Of a DNA stretch of 36,378 nt, positions 1 to 9,035 are shown one piece after another. The translations under genes were made by a program, and so were the position numbers. This DNA is from Oscillospiraceae bacterium (GTDB taxonomy: Bacteria > Bacillota > Clostridia > Oscillospirales > Acutalibacteraceae). The stretch is taken from NCBI GenBank assembly GCA_015065965.1, contig SVPH01000025.1, positions 1 through 36,378 on the forward strand, read 5' to 3'. Below the pieces are notes generated by a model. That model saw only the letters and a list, made by a program, of their open reading frames with translations. It searched no databases and had not been told where the DNA came from. Numbering within the stretch: the stretch's first letter is position 1; each line of letters starts with the position of its first letter.

Positions 1-2711
1 ACAGCAGACAGTCATTCTTCCAGATACTTCCCAGATCTGCAGATGCAACAGCAGCAGATGATGCAGCAGTACTTGCATCAGATACAAAGAACTGTTATGT
101 TGGTTACACAACCTTCGATCACTTCCTCTTTGAAGACCTCAAGCACACCTTCACTTGCGGTAAGAACCCCAATGCAGGCGGTACACCCGTTAAGAAGTAC
201 ACTGTTTCATTTGTTGAGAGCGACGGTACACCAATCAGTTCAGCAGAATATGTTAAGGATGCTGCAGTAGCAGTTCCTGCAGACATTGCTGATCAGGCAG
301 GTTGGGCAAACACCTCAACAGGCAAGATGGTTGATCTTACCGATTATAAAGCAGCAACAACTGTTGAATTTAAGAGAATTCTTAAAACAGACGAGTTTGA
401 TGTAACAGTTAATCTCAACGGTGGCGAATATACAGAAGGCGCACCTGAAGGAACTACAATTGATGAAAGCGGCAATCTTATCGTTAAGGGCAATATTAAC
501 GAAGAAATTGACTTTACAGAGATTCCTGTTCCTGAAAAAGAAGGTTACACAGGCACATGGAACGCTGAAACAGTAACGATTGATAACATCAAGGGTGTGT
601 CAGCAGGCATCACATGGACTGCTAATGATTACACAGTTAAGTTCTACAACAGCAAAACTGATGCAGAACCCTATGAAACCGTAACTGCTACTTACAACAA
701 GAATATTACAAATAAAAACTTCACCGTTCCTACAGGCTATAAGTTTGCAGGTTGGGCAGATATGGATACAGATGAAATCGTTTCCGCTAAAGAAGGATTT
801 ATTTATAAGTTTGCTGAAGACAAGAGTTTCTATGCAACCTGGACTAAATACGATTCATCAATGACATTCATGGTAAGAGACTATGAAGCAGGCAGCGGTT
901 GGGTTGTAGGTTCAGTAAAATACGGCGATTCCGGCTCAACACTTAAGAAAACTGATGTTGTTAAGGCTCTTGAAGAAGCAGCAGCAAGCATTGGTGCTAC
1001 AGTAGCATGTATGCCTGCAACAACAATTCCTGAACTTTATACAAATGCAGAAACAACAAACGAAGCCTTTGTTGATATTAACAAAGGACTTGGATACAAC
1101 GGCGACACTGTTTATTACCTCTGCACATCACTTGTTTTCAATGTAACATGGAAAGTTCCCGTATTTGATGAAACAACAGGTACATTCTCAGGTTATACAG
1201 AAACAACAGGCACCGCTTCAACAGGTGCAACAACAAGCATTTACAGCACAAACCTTAAGACAACAGCAGATACAACTCCTCCCGCAGGTTATACATTCAA
1301 CGGCTGGGTTAACGAAGCAACAGGCGAGATTGTTAAGTATAGCGATCTTCTCGGTGTAACACTCGATTGTTCATATGACAGCGATGTTGTATTTGTTGCA
1401 GACTTCTCAGAAACTGAATACACAATTGTATTCGATATTCAAAATCAAAAAGACGACGGTAAACTTACAATGGATGATACATTCAAGGTTGGTGAGAATA
1501 TCGTTGTTGACGGTGCAACCTTCACAAATGCTAAGGGAATTGAAGCAACACTTCCCGTTGCAGGCGTAGAAAACTCACTGCAGGAAACAAAGTTCATGGA
1601 TATGAACGGTCATAAGTTTGTAGGTTGGAAACTCGGCACAGACGCTGATGCAAAGGAAATTACATTCCCCGAAGAACTTACATACGAAATGATTGAAGAG
1701 TATGCGGTTGAAACTACAATCACAATCTATGCTGAGTGGGAAGCACTTGAGTATGAACTCAGATTCTTCTATGCTCTTCCTGATACGGATCTCACAGCAG
1801 ATATCGCTGACAGAAAATACACCGAAGAACCTTATGTTGTAAAATATAAAACCGGTGAAACGATCTCAAAAGAAGTTGATGATGCTACTTCCACCAAGAT
1901 TGAAGCAAACACACCCGAAGGCTACTTGTTCTACCAGTGGGTAAAACTTGACGGAACAACAATCAACAACAAAATGCCTGCATTTGGTCTTGATCTTTAT
2001 GCATCATATGTTACCAAGCAAATCAATATTTATGTTGATTACAACAATAATCCCAAGGATGAAGCCGGCAATGCACTTCCTCTTAGCGAAACACTGAGAC
2101 TTGCTCCTGAAATCAGACAGAATCCCGTTAGTTACGGCGACGATGTTGAAGCAGTTGAAGATGTTGAGGCAGGTATTAAGATGGGTACCGGTACTCTTAT
2201 CAAGAGACAGATTATGACCGACGGTAATAAACCCGGTGAGAACTACGAAGTAGTTACATGGAATATTTACCATGTTGAAGAAGGCAAGGATATCTATGAT
2301 AAGAACAACTGGAAGCCCGGCATAAACGATGAAGGTTCAACAAAGGCTTACTCAACCCTTATTTATCAGCCTGAATGGAAGCACCATACTGAATTCTTCT
2401 TCAGAATTTACGGTACAGACGGCAAGATTTATTCAGCACTCGGTAAGAACTTCAAACTTTATTACTGGGATAACAACTATGTATGCGAAAGAGGCGACAC
2501 AAAGGTCAACAAGGATCCCGTGAACAACATCATTCTTCTCTACATTCCCACTATTGAAAATTGGGATTGGGACAGATTCTTTGATTGTGACATGTGGAGC
2601 AGCATTACTCTTCGTATAGATCCGTTTGATGTTCCCAAGAGCGTATTTACTCTCGAGTCATTCATTGGTCTTATGGGTGCTCTCGGAAATCTTATTAAAG
2701 GTCTTCTTTAA
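1..2711 (+). CDS. InlB B-repeat-type surface protein, 5' end cut off by window
   Basis: An open frame runs from base 3 to the TAA at 2709-2711 with no stop, so this is the C-terminal ~902 residues of a larger protein. Repeats of the Listeria-Bacteroides/InlB B-repeat kind (Flg_new superfamily) can be seen: a beta strand, a Gly-Tyr-x-Phe-x-Gly-Trp turn, then a strand ending in Trp, as in GYKFAGWADMDTDEIV, GYTFNGWVNEATGEIV and GHKFVGWKLG. Such repeats occur in secreted or cell-wall adhesins. The C-terminal ~200 residues are not repeat-like and end in a hydrophobic stretch (ESFIGLMGALGNLIKGLL). No LPxTG motif, charged tail or dockerin is visible. Thr codons are overwhelmingly aca and Lys codons favour aag, a stronger bias than in the neighbours and consistent with high expression. 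Ligand and attachment mode are unknown. Sure of the repeat family, unsure of function. Confidence 0.85.
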   Translation, partial: SRQSFFQILPRSADATAADDAAVLASDTKNCYVGYTTFDHFLFEDLKHTFTCGKNPNAGGTPVKKYTVSFVESDGTPISSAEYVKDAAVAVPADIADQAGWANTSTGKMVDLTDYKAATTVEFKRILKTDEFDVTVNLNGGEYTEGAPEGTTIDESGNLIVKGNINEEIDFTEIPVPEKEGYTGTWNAETVTIDNIKGVSAGITWTANDYTVKFYNSKTDAEPYETVTATYNKNITNKNFTVPTGYKFAGWADMDTDEIVSAKEGFIYKFAEDKSFYATWTKYDSSMTFMVRDYEAGSGWVVGSVKYGDSGSTLKKTDVVKALEEAAASIGATVACMPATTIPELYTNAETTNEAFVDINKGLGYNGDTVYYLCTSLVFNVTWKVPVFDETTGTFSGYTETTGTASTGATTSIYSTNLKTTADTTPPAGYTFNGWVNEATGEIVKYSDLLGVTLDCSYDSDVVFVADFSETEYTIVFDIQNQKDDGKLTMDDTFKVGENIVVDGATFTNAKGIEATLPVAGVENSLQETKFMDMNGHKFVGWKLGTDADAKEITFPEELTYEMIEEYAVETTITIYAEWEALEYELRFFYALPDTDLTADIADRKYTEEPYVVKYKTGETISKEVDDATSTKIEANTPEGYLFYQWVKLDGTTINNKMPAFGLDLYASYVTKQINIYVDYNNNPKDEAGNALPLSETLRLAPEIRQNPVSYGDDVEAVEDVEAGIKMGTGTLIKRQIMTDGNKPGENYEVVTWNIYHVEEGKDIYDKNNWKPGINDEGSTKAYSTLIYQPEWKHHTEFFFRIYGTDGKIYSALGKNFKLYYWDNNYVCERGDTKVNKDPVNNIILLYIPTIENWDWDRFFDCDMWSSITLRIDPFDVPKSVFTLESFIGLMGALGNLIKGLL

Positions 2712-2726
2712 TCCTTAAACCGATAA

Positions 2727-2758
2727 ATCCCCTGTGCAATCAAGCACAGGGGATTTTT
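2727..2758. terminator. Rho-independent terminator between convergent genes
   Basis: A perfect 10-11 bp stem (2727-2737 with 2744-2754) and a 6-base loop, followed on the plus strand by a run of T. It lies between the stop of the surface protein and the stop of the opposing P-type ATPase, so it may serve both directions. Confidence 0.85.
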
Positions 2759-2762
2759 GCAT

Positions 2763-5387
2763 CTATTTTTTATGTGAAAATAATATTTTTCCAATTTCGC
2801 CAATAAAAAGAGGAACAAGTGAAAGCGCGGCTATAATCAGCCATTGTGTGCCGTTGAGAGAAATAACACCGAAAACATTTGCAAGCGGCTTTATAACAAT
2901 AACAGATGCCTGAACAGCGCAGCACACAATAACAGCCCAGGTCATTGCTTTATTGCTGAAAAAACCTGCTTTATAAAGCGGAAGTGATGAGCGCATGTTG
3001 ACAGCGTGCGCAATTTCACAGAAACTTATGGTGCAAAAAGCCATTGTTCTGCCAAGAACAAGGCTGCTTTGAGCGCCGAAAGAAAAACAGCCGATTAAAT
3101 AGGCCAAAATGGTGACTGTTCCGATAAGCATGCCTTCAAGTGTTATGTCAATCCACATTCCGTCAGAGAAGAAGCCTTTGCTTGGCTGAACAGGTGCTCT
3201 ATGCATAATATCCTTCTCGGTTTTTTCTGTTCCGAGTGCCATAGCGGGCAAAGAATCTGTTACAAGGTTAACCCATAAAAGTTGTATTGGGATAAGCGGT
3301 GCTTCAAAGCCGAGCAGCGATGCAGCGAAAACTGCCAGTATTTCGCCAATGTTTGTGCCGAGCAGAAAATGCACGGCTTTTTTTATGTTATCATATATGC
3401 CGCGTCCGCGTTCAACAGCCTTAACTATTGTTGCAAAGTTATCATCGGTAAGAATCATGTCGGCAGCATTTTTTGCAACATCGGTGCCGCCTTTGCCCAT
3501 TGCACAACCAATATCCGCTGCTTTTAGCGCAGGAGCATCGTTAACACCGTCACCTGTCATGGCAACAATTTCGCCTTTTGCACGGAATGCTTTAACAATC
3601 CTTACTTTGTGCTCAGGACTTACTCTTGCAAACACTCTGCATGAACCTATAATTTCGGCAAGTTTACTGTCACTGAAGGAATCAAGTTCGCTGCCCGTTA
3701 TTGCCGTGCCGTCTTTCTCAAGGATGCCGAGTTTCTCGGCAACAGCGCATGCGGTGACAATGTGATCGCCTGTAATCATAACAGGTGTAATTCCTGCCTT
3801 TTTACATATTGCAACTGCTTTGGCTGCTTCAGGTCTGGGAGGGTCAATCATACCGATAAGTCCGCAGAATATAAGATCTCTTTCTTCATGATCATTTGAA
3901 GAATCGCAGTCGCGGTATGCAACAGCAATAACCCTGAGTGCCTCCTTTGCCATTAACTCGTTATGATTAAGTATCTTTTGGCGCAAAGCGGGAGAAACAG
4001 GAATATCAGAATTGCCGGAAACAACCTTTGAGCATGCAGATAAAACAACATCAGGCGCTCCCTTTACAATCAGTCTTGTTTTACCTGCAAACAGATTTAC
4101 GGTTGCCATCATTTTCTTTTCACTTGAAAATGGTGTTTCGTGCAAACGGGGATAATCTTTTTCTAAATTAAAAAAATTCTTGTTACAGTCTGCATAGGCA
4201 CTGAGAATGGCCGTTTCAGTAGGATCTCCGACAAAAGACACTTTTTTCCCTTGTTTGACTGCTCGAGAATTATTACATAATGAGCCAAGCATAAGCAGGT
4301 TTTCAGCGCGACTGCCTGTTAATGAAATCTCGCCGGATAAATCACGGATTTGAGTTACCGTCATTTTGTTTTGAGTCAGAGTGCCTGTTTTATCGGAGCA
4401 AATTACCGTTGTTGCGCCAAGGGTTTCTACCGCTGGCAGATGGCGTATAATAGCGTTACTTTTTGCCATGCGCTGAACACCCATTGAAAGGACAATTGTT
4501 ACAATAGCGGGTAGTCCCTCGGGAATGGCGGCAACGGCAAGGCTGACAGACAGCATGAATGAGGGGAGAATACCGCTTTGACGAACTAATCCTAAAATAA
4601 AAACAAAAGCACAAATTACAAGTGCACCGATACCGAGCGCTTTGCCGATTTTGCCAAGCCTTATTTGCAAGGGCGTTTGCGGTGATTCTTCGTCTGCAAG
4701 TAAGTGTGCAATTTTGCCGACCTGTGTGTTCATTCCTGTTTCGGTTACAACTGCTTTGCAGTTGCCTGCAAGAACGGTTGTTGATGAGAATATCATGTTT
4801 TTTCTGTCAGCAGGCGGACAGTCAGAGCGGAAAACGGCATTTGCATCTTTGCTGCACGGTTCCGATTCTCCCGTAAGAGCACTTTCCTGAACTTTAAGTG
4901 AGTTTGAGGTGATTAGCCGCGCATCGGCAGGAACCATATCTCCGCTTTCGAGCAGTATAATGTCGCCTGTAACAAGTTGCGCGGCAGGTATTTTTTTGAT
5001 TTTACCTGCTCGTATTACTGATGCATCCGGCGCAGACATTTTTTGCAGCGCTTCGAGAGCACGCTCGGCTCTCCTCTCCTGATAAACTCCGATTGCTGCA
5101 TTTAAAATTACAATAAGCAGAATTACTATCGGTTCAACAAAGTCTCGGCTGCCCTCAATAAGACTTGTCAGGAATGAAATTATACAGGCGATAAAAAGAA
5201 TAATTACACAAAAATCTGAAAATTGAGAAAGAAATTGCTGTAACAACGAAGTTTTCTTTTGAGTGTTAAGTTTGTTTTCACCGTTTTTGATAAGAAGATT
5301 CTTGGCAGTGTGCTCATTTAAACCGTTTTCAATATCGCTTTTAAGCGAAGCCGTAGCCTGTTTTGCAGATAATGTGTGCCAATCCAT
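2763..5387 (-). CDS. P-type Ca2+-transporting ATPase (P2A, SERCA/PMCA-like)
   Basis: A membrane pump that uses ATP through an aspartyl-phosphate intermediate to export cations, most likely Ca2+. About 874 residues, the usual length. Visible in order: cation-ATPase N-terminal domain, two N-terminal membrane helices, the actuator motif ALTGES, the M4 ion-site motif AAIPEGLPA, the phosphorylation site DKTGTLTQ, the ATP-domain motif KGAPD, the hinge TGDGVNDAPALK, and the M6 motif NLVTDSLPA. PEGLP in M4 together with N..TD in M6 is the pattern of Ca2+ pumps rather than heavy-metal or K+ pumps. An upstream in-frame start exists at 5441, but the ATG at 5387 has AAAGGAAAG just before it and begins at the conserved N-terminus, so I chose it. 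Mn2+ or Na+ transport cannot be excluded. Confidence 0.93.
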   Translation of the reverse strand: MDWHTLSAKQATASLKSDIENGLNEHTAKNLLIKNGENKLNTQKKTSLLQQFLSQFSDFCVIILFIACIISFLTSLIEGSRDFVEPIVILLIVILNAAIGVYQERRAERALEALQKMSAPDASVIRAGKIKKIPAAQLVTGDIILLESGDMVPADARLITSNSLKVQESALTGESEPCSKDANAVFRSDCPPADRKNMIFSSTTVLAGNCKAVVTETGMNTQVGKIAHLLADEESPQTPLQIRLGKIGKALGIGALVICAFVFILGLVRQSGILPSFMLSVSLAVAAIPEGLPAIVTIVLSMGVQRMAKSNAIIRHLPAVETLGATTVICSDKTGTLTQNKMTVTQIRDLSGEISLTGSRAENLLMLGSLCNNSRAVKQGKKVSFVGDPTETAILSAYADCNKNFFNLEKDYPRLHETPFSSEKKMMATVNLFAGKTRLIVKGAPDVVLSACSKVVSGNSDIPVSPALRQKILNHNELMAKEALRVIAVAYRDCDSSNDHEERDLIFCGLIGMIDPPRPEAAKAVAICKKAGITPVMITGDHIVTACAVAEKLGILEKDGTAITGSELDSFSDSKLAEIIGSCRVFARVSPEHKVRIVKAFRAKGEIVAMTGDGVNDAPALKAADIGCAMGKGGTDVAKNAADMILTDDNFATIVKAVERGRGIYDNIKKAVHFLLGTNIGEILAVFAASLLGFEAPLIPIQLLWVNLVTDSLPAMALGTEKTEKDIMHRAPVQPSKGFFSDGMWIDITLEGMLIGTVTILAYLIGCFSFGAQSSLVLGRTMAFCTISFCEIAHAVNMRSSLPLYKAGFFSNKAMTWAVIVCCAVQASVIVIKPLANVFGVISLNGTQWLIIAALSLVPLFIGEIGKILFSHKK

Positions 5388-5451
5388 ATGCTTTCCTTTC
5401 GTGAATGAATATTTTATAGGTGCATAATCATATATATTCACTCAGGCAAAG

Positions 5452-5484
5452 AAAAATCCCCAAACAGTTAATCTGTTTGGGGAT
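5452..5484 (-). terminator. Terminator of the AbrB-like gene
   Basis: A perfect 11-bp stem (5457-5467 with 5473-5483), a 5-base loop, then T residues in minus-strand reading. It sits just after the AbrB-like stop codon and before the ATPase gene on the same strand, so the two are probably separate transcripts. Confidence 0.85.
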
Positions 5485-5496
5485 GGAACATACATT

Positions 5497-5739
5497 TTAT
5501 TCACTTTTGAGTTTTTCAAGGCAGGTCTTGCAAATGTATTTGCCTTCAAACTCACTGAGGTCATCATTTGATTTACAGAATATGCAGTCGCTGACAGCCT
5601 TTTTGGCAATAATTTGTTTACCGTCACAAAACAGTTCAAGTTTGCTGCCCGGCTCAAGCAGACCGAGTTCTTTCCTCAACTGCATAGGAATTACTATTCT
5701 GCCTACACTGTCAATCTCACGGATAAATCCTGCGAACAT
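5497..5739 (-). CDS. AbrB/SpoVT-family transcription regulator with C-terminal zinc-ribbon-like motif
   Basis: An 80-residue DNA-binding protein. Residues 1-47 form a SpoVT-AbrB swapped-hairpin domain (REIDSVGRIVIPMQLRKELG, then EPGSKLELF). Residues 52-75 carry CIFC and CKTC, spaced like a small zinc ribbon, a tail seen in many clostridial members. In this family such proteins act as transition-state or sporulation regulators; the target here is unknown. ATG at 5739 is preceded by GGAGGTG, and a near-consensus sigma-A promoter lies upstream. It is divergent from spmAB, with a shared intergenic region that contains a repeated 9-mer (AAATTACCA). Family call is firm, target inferred only. Confidence 0.9.
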   Translation of the reverse strand: MFAGFIREIDSVGRIVIPMQLRKELGLLEPGSKLELFCDGKQIIAKKAVSDCIFCKSNDDLSEFEGKYICKTCLEKLKSE

Positions 5740-5782
5740 TTAACACACCTCCAAATCAATATAAACAAAAATCTATGAGATA

Positions 5783-5811
5783 TTTATACCATAAATTACC
5801 AGATTTGTCAA
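5783..5811 (-). promoter_or_regulatory. Sigma-A type promoter for the AbrB-like gene
   Basis: On the minus strand, TTGACA (5806-5811), a 17-base spacer, then TATAAA (5783-5788). Predicted start of transcription is near 5776, leaving a leader of about 37 bases before the ATG. The spacer contains one copy of the repeat AAATTACCA (5793-5801), a possible operator. Confidence 0.75.
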
Positions 5812-5877
5812 TATGAATAATGTAGATTTACCGAAAAAATTACCAATTTTTTGCAATTAATGGAGGAAAATGCTGAT

Positions 5878-6474
5878 ATGATTAATTACATTTGGGCAGG
5901 TATGGTCATTTTTTCTGTTATATCGGCGTTTTTTGCCGGTAAGGCAGATGTATTGTCAGCGGCAATCATTTCAAGTGCATCGGATGCAGTTTCTCTGTGC
6001 ATAAGATTAGGCGGCACAATATGTCTGTGGGGCGGATTGATGGAGATTGCAGAGAAGGCAGGGCTTACCGCCGCAGTGTGCCGTATTCTCTCGCCGTTTC
6101 TTAAAATTGTATTTCCAAAAATGGATATGAAAAGTAAAACGGCAAAGGCTATATCAATGAATGTAACCGCAAATTTACTGGGTCTCGGTAATGCTGCAAC
6201 TCCGCTTGGTCTTGAAGCCATGCGCCGCCTTCAGGATAGCAATCCGTCAAAGGAAAAAGCGAGTGCTGATATGATAAAGTTTGTTGTTATGAATTCAGCG
6301 GCATTTCATCTGATTCCGACAACGGTTGCATCTATGCGTCAGGATTACGGCTGCAAAACTCCGTTTGATATTATGCCTGCTTCGTGGATCTCTTCCGCCG
6401 CCGCTTTAACGGTAGGATTAACGGCTGCATTTTTTATGATAAAATTTACGGAGGGAATAAAATGGAAAAAGTAA
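5878..6474 (+). CDS. spmA: Spore maturation protein A
   Basis: A 198-residue integral membrane protein of the nucleoside-recognition/SpmA family, needed in Bacillus for proper spore-core dehydration; the molecular substrate is not settled. The family signature is clear: a first hydrophobic helix, GTICLWGGLMEIAEKAGL, then NVTANLLGLGNAATPLGLEAM, and a final C-terminal helix. A TTG at 5851 could start the frame, but the ATG at 5878 lies 10 bases after GGAGGA and matches the family N-terminus. It overlaps spmB by 13 bases, so the two are translationally coupled. Its presence marks the organism as an endospore former. Confidence 0.93.
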   Translation: MINYIWAGMVIFSVISAFFAGKADVLSAAIISSASDAVSLCIRLGGTICLWGGLMEIAEKAGLTAAVCRILSPFLKIVFPKMDMKSKTAKAISMNVTANLLGLGNAATPLGLEAMRRLQDSNPSKEKASADMIKFVVMNSAAFHLIPTTVASMRQDYGCKTPFDIMPASWISSAAALTVGLTAAFFMIKFTEGIKWKK

Positions 6475-6977
6475 CAGCCGCTATATTGCCGATTGTGACG
6501 GCAATGATTGTTATATTCGGTATGGTTAAAGGTATAAAGGTTTTTGATTGCTTTGTAACCGGTGCGGCAAGAGGTTTTGAATCCGCAGTTAAACTTCTGC
6601 CGCCGCTCATGGGGCTTGTGCTTGGAGTTACAATGCTTCGCCAATCGGGTGCTTTGGATGTGATAACAAAGGTGCTGGAGCCGGTTGGGAAACTCACGGG
6701 AATTCCCGCTGATGTTTTACCCCTTACGGTGCTTAGCCCGATTTCGGGAAGCGGTTCACTGACTATGTATGAGCAGATACTTAAAAATTTTGGCCCTGAC
6801 TCAAATGCGGGCAGAATTGCATCAATAATTATGGGTTCTACCGAAACAACATTTTATGCGGTAACGGTGTATTACGGTTCAATAGGAATAAAAAAAAGCG
6901 GTTGCACCGTTCCTGCTGCGCTTCTTGCGGATATGACGAGTTTTGTTGTGTCTGCACTTACGGTGCGATATTTATAA
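6462..6977 (+). CDS. spmB: Spore maturation protein B
   Basis: A 171-residue membrane partner of SpmA, from the same nucleoside-recognition superfamily. Signature stretches are GFESAVKLLPPLMGLVLG, LTGIPADVLPLTVLSPISGS and IIMGSTETTFYAVTVYYGS. The ATG at 6462 follows GGAGGG (6450-6455) located inside the end of spmA, and the genes overlap out of frame, the usual spmAB arrangement. No clear terminator follows; the next gene has its own promoter. Confidence 0.93.
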   Translation: MEKVTAAILPIVTAMIVIFGMVKGIKVFDCFVTGAARGFESAVKLLPPLMGLVLGVTMLRQSGALDVITKVLEPVGKLTGIPADVLPLTVLSPISGSGSLTMYEQILKNFGPDSNAGRIASIIMGSTETTFYAVTVYYGSIGIKKSGCTVPAALLADMTSFVVSALTVRYL

Positions 6978-7004
6978 AAACAGGCACAATGTATGATTTA
7001 CCGC

Positions 7005-7033
7005 TTGCATTCGGTTCTTTAAAAGTGTATAAT
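7005..7033 (+). promoter_or_regulatory. Sigma-A type promoter for the patatin-like gene
   Basis: TTGCAT (7005-7010), a spacer of 17, then a perfect TATAAT (7028-7033). The expected transcript start is near 7040, giving a short leader of about 17 bases that still includes the GAGGGTG ribosome site. Confidence 0.7.
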
Positions 7034-7056
7034 TACACCGCAAAGAGGGTGATTAT

Positions 7057-7911
7057 ATGATAGGAATAATAGATATCGGCGGCGGACTCAGAGGCATATA
7101 CACGAGCGGCATCTACGATTATCTGATTGATAACGGAATAAATATTGAATATTGTCTCGGCGTTTCGTCAGGCAGTGCAAATCTTGTAACATATGTTGCA
7201 GGTCAAAGAGGAAGGACAAAAAGATTCTACAGTGAATATTCTTTTGAAAAAGATTATTTCGGAGTAGGCTGTTATTTAAAAAAGGGAATGCTTATAAATC
7301 TTGATTATATTTATTCCGAGATTACAAACAGCACAGGCAAAGATCCTCTGGATTATGAAGCAATAAAGAATTCCTCAAAATCGTTCAATACACTTTCAAC
7401 CGAGGCACACACCTGCACTCCGCATTACTTTACAAAGGCTGATTTGGCGCAGGATGACTATACGCTCCTTAAGGCGTGTTGTGCTATGCCTGTTGCGTGC
7501 AGCAAGCCTATAAAATTTAATGGCGGAAAGTATTATGACGGCGGATTGTCAGATCCAATCCCGTATAAAAAGGCTTTTGCTGACGGATGCGATAAACTGA
7601 TTGTCTGCATAACGCTTCCCATTGAATACAGAAAAACTCCCATGCCGGCGTGGCTTGCAAAAATTCTGCTTTTCAGATATCCGAAGGTAAGGGACAGCAT
7701 TATAACAATGCATAATACTTATAACAATGGCATTGAGGAACTGATTGAACTTGAAAAGCAAGGCAAGGTTCTTATTGTTTATCCGAGGGAATGTTTTGGC
7801 GTTAATACGGTAACAAGAGATAAAGAGGGAATGGAAAAACTTTATCAACTCGGATATGAAGACGGCAAAAAAATTGAAGAATTTATTGAAAAAAACAAAG
7901 CAGAGGCATAA
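7057..7911 (+). CDS. Patatin-like phospholipase / acyl hydrolase
   Basis: A 284-residue patatin-family hydrolase. It shows the oxyanion-hole glycine loop near the N-terminus (DIGGGLRGIYTSG), the nucleophile elbow GVSSG (Gly-x-Ser-x-Gly, Ser about residue 38), and the catalytic-dyad motif DGGLSDPIP (Asp about residue 168). Together these support an active Ser-Asp lipid acyl hydrolase of the RssA/YjjU type. No signal peptide is seen, so it is probably cytosolic acting on membrane lipids. ATG at 7057 has GAGGGTG upstream. The last codons are part of the terminator stem. Physiological substrate unknown. Confidence 0.9.
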   Translation: MIGIIDIGGGLRGIYTSGIYDYLIDNGINIEYCLGVSSGSANLVTYVAGQRGRTKRFYSEYSFEKDYFGVGCYLKKGMLINLDYIYSEITNSTGKDPLDYEAIKNSSKSFNTLSTEAHTCTPHYFTKADLAQDDYTLLKACCAMPVACSKPIKFNGGKYYDGGLSDPIPYKKAFADGCDKLIVCITLPIEYRKTPMPAWLAKILLFRYPKVRDSIITMHNTYNNGIEELIELEKQGKVLIVYPRECFGVNTVTRDKEGMEKLYQLGYEDGKKIEEFIEKNKAEA

Positions 7912-7927
7912 GCCTCTGCTTATTTAT
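7899..7927. terminator. Bidirectional terminator overlapping the end of the patatin gene
   Basis: Stem GCAGAGGC (7900-7907) with GCCTCTGC (7912-7919) and loop ATAA that contains most of the stop codon. T-rich sequence follows on both strands, so it probably ends both the patatin gene and the opposing DHHW gene. Confidence 0.8.
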
Positions 7928-9021
7928 TTAAGAAGTGAACTTTGATTTAAAATCTGAGTGTTATAAATAAAGAGTACATCACAATCATTAAAATCAATAT
8001 ATTCACCGATAACCTGAGATGATATATATCTCAAATCAACAAGTGTTATTTTGCTGTAATTTTCAATAAGAAGCGGTGTAAGTGATGAGCCGAATGAATC
8101 TCGGAATATAACAAGTTCACGCTTTTGTATTGCATTTGGATTTTCAACAGCAAGCAACGCTTTTGCTCCGGAAAGATAGATATCATATTTATCGCCGCTG
8201 CTGAGTTTGGTTTTATCATAAACTCCAACTGTAGTTTTGTTGGTTTCAAAGTCAAAAACTGTTGCATTCTGTGTTGCTTCGGATGTCATGCAAATAATTT
8301 CATCTTTTATCTCGCTTAAGGCATATCTTGAAGCATAGACGCCTTCAAAATCGCAAAATTTTTCTGCATTGTAATAGTCTGCAGGTTTTGCGGTGAACCT
8401 CATTTTGCTGCCAAGCATTTCAACAACATCGCCGATGTTTTCCTGCTTCCAGTGAGAGTCTGTTCTGTAGTAATCATTCACATCAAGGCAGCCGAAAATA
8501 TCAATGTATTCCATGTTTCTGATGCTTGATACATAAATATCAAGCATTTTTTTGTAATCGTAAGTAGGATAACCGTTTTTCTCTGCGAGAAAATAGTTTT
8601 TATCGGGAATAACGGAAAAATAGCATTTTGTGTTTGCGTTTGCAAGGTATTTATCATAAATTGAATTGATTTTTTTTGCCGCATTGGAAACCGATTTTTC
8701 ATTAAGTTCACTGTAGAGTTCAGAGATATGACCGTCGGCAGTATAAACTCCGTTGTTATCCTGCTGCATGAGCAGTTTGTATTGGATGGCTGCTTTAACG
8801 GAGCGGAAAGTGTCGCGCAGAGGGAATTGGTCAGCAAGATATTCTTCAAGGCCGTCAAAAAATGTTTTATTCACAACCGATTCAACCGAGAATTCTGGGA
8901 ACTGAGCGGCTTTTCTGCGCTCCGATTCAAGCACCTGAACAGGTTCTCTCAAAAAGCAGGCAAGCCCGAGAGCCACGATGAACGCAATAAAACTAAATAT
9001 ACATATTATTTTTTTGCCCAT
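7924..9021 (-). CDS. DHHW/AlgJ-like surface acyl-transfer accessory protein
   Basis: A 365-residue protein with an N-terminal membrane anchor (residues 4-24) and an extracytoplasmic domain of the DHHW/AlgJ-AlgX type, a SGNH-hydrolase-like fold. The motif appears as YRTDSHWK, so the first His of the usual DHHW is replaced by Ser while Asp and the second His remain. Further on, LVIFRDSFGSSLTPLL resembles the family's Asp-Ser block. With the MBOAT protein encoded 14 bases upstream, it is expected to complete O-acetylation or another acylation of an exported polysaccharide. ATG at 9021 was preferred to the TTG at 9027 because GGAGG is too close to the latter. Polymer and acyl group are unknown. 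Confidence 0.82.
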   Translation of the reverse strand: MGKKIICIFSFIAFIVALGLACFLREPVQVLESERRKAAQFPEFSVESVVNKTFFDGLEEYLADQFPLRDTFRSVKAAIQYKLLMQQDNNGVYTADGHISELYSELNEKSVSNAAKKINSIYDKYLANANTKCYFSVIPDKNYFLAEKNGYPTYDYKKMLDIYVSSIRNMEYIDIFGCLDVNDYYRTDSHWKQENIGDVVEMLGSKMRFTAKPADYYNAEKFCDFEGVYASRYALSEIKDEIICMTSEATQNATVFDFETNKTTVGVYDKTKLSSGDKYDIYLSGAKALLAVENPNAIQKRELVIFRDSFGSSLTPLLIENYSKITLVDLRYISSQVIGEYIDFNDCDVLFIYNTQILNQSSLLK

Positions 9022-9035
9022 GGTCAAGCCTCCTT

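Noticed and set aside
43-270. A Gln-rich 75-residue reading frame in frame 1
   Set aside because: It is a shadow of the surface-protein frame, which is open from base 3 through this stretch with good repeat-type sequence; the Gln-rich content comes from gca/aca codons read out of frame.
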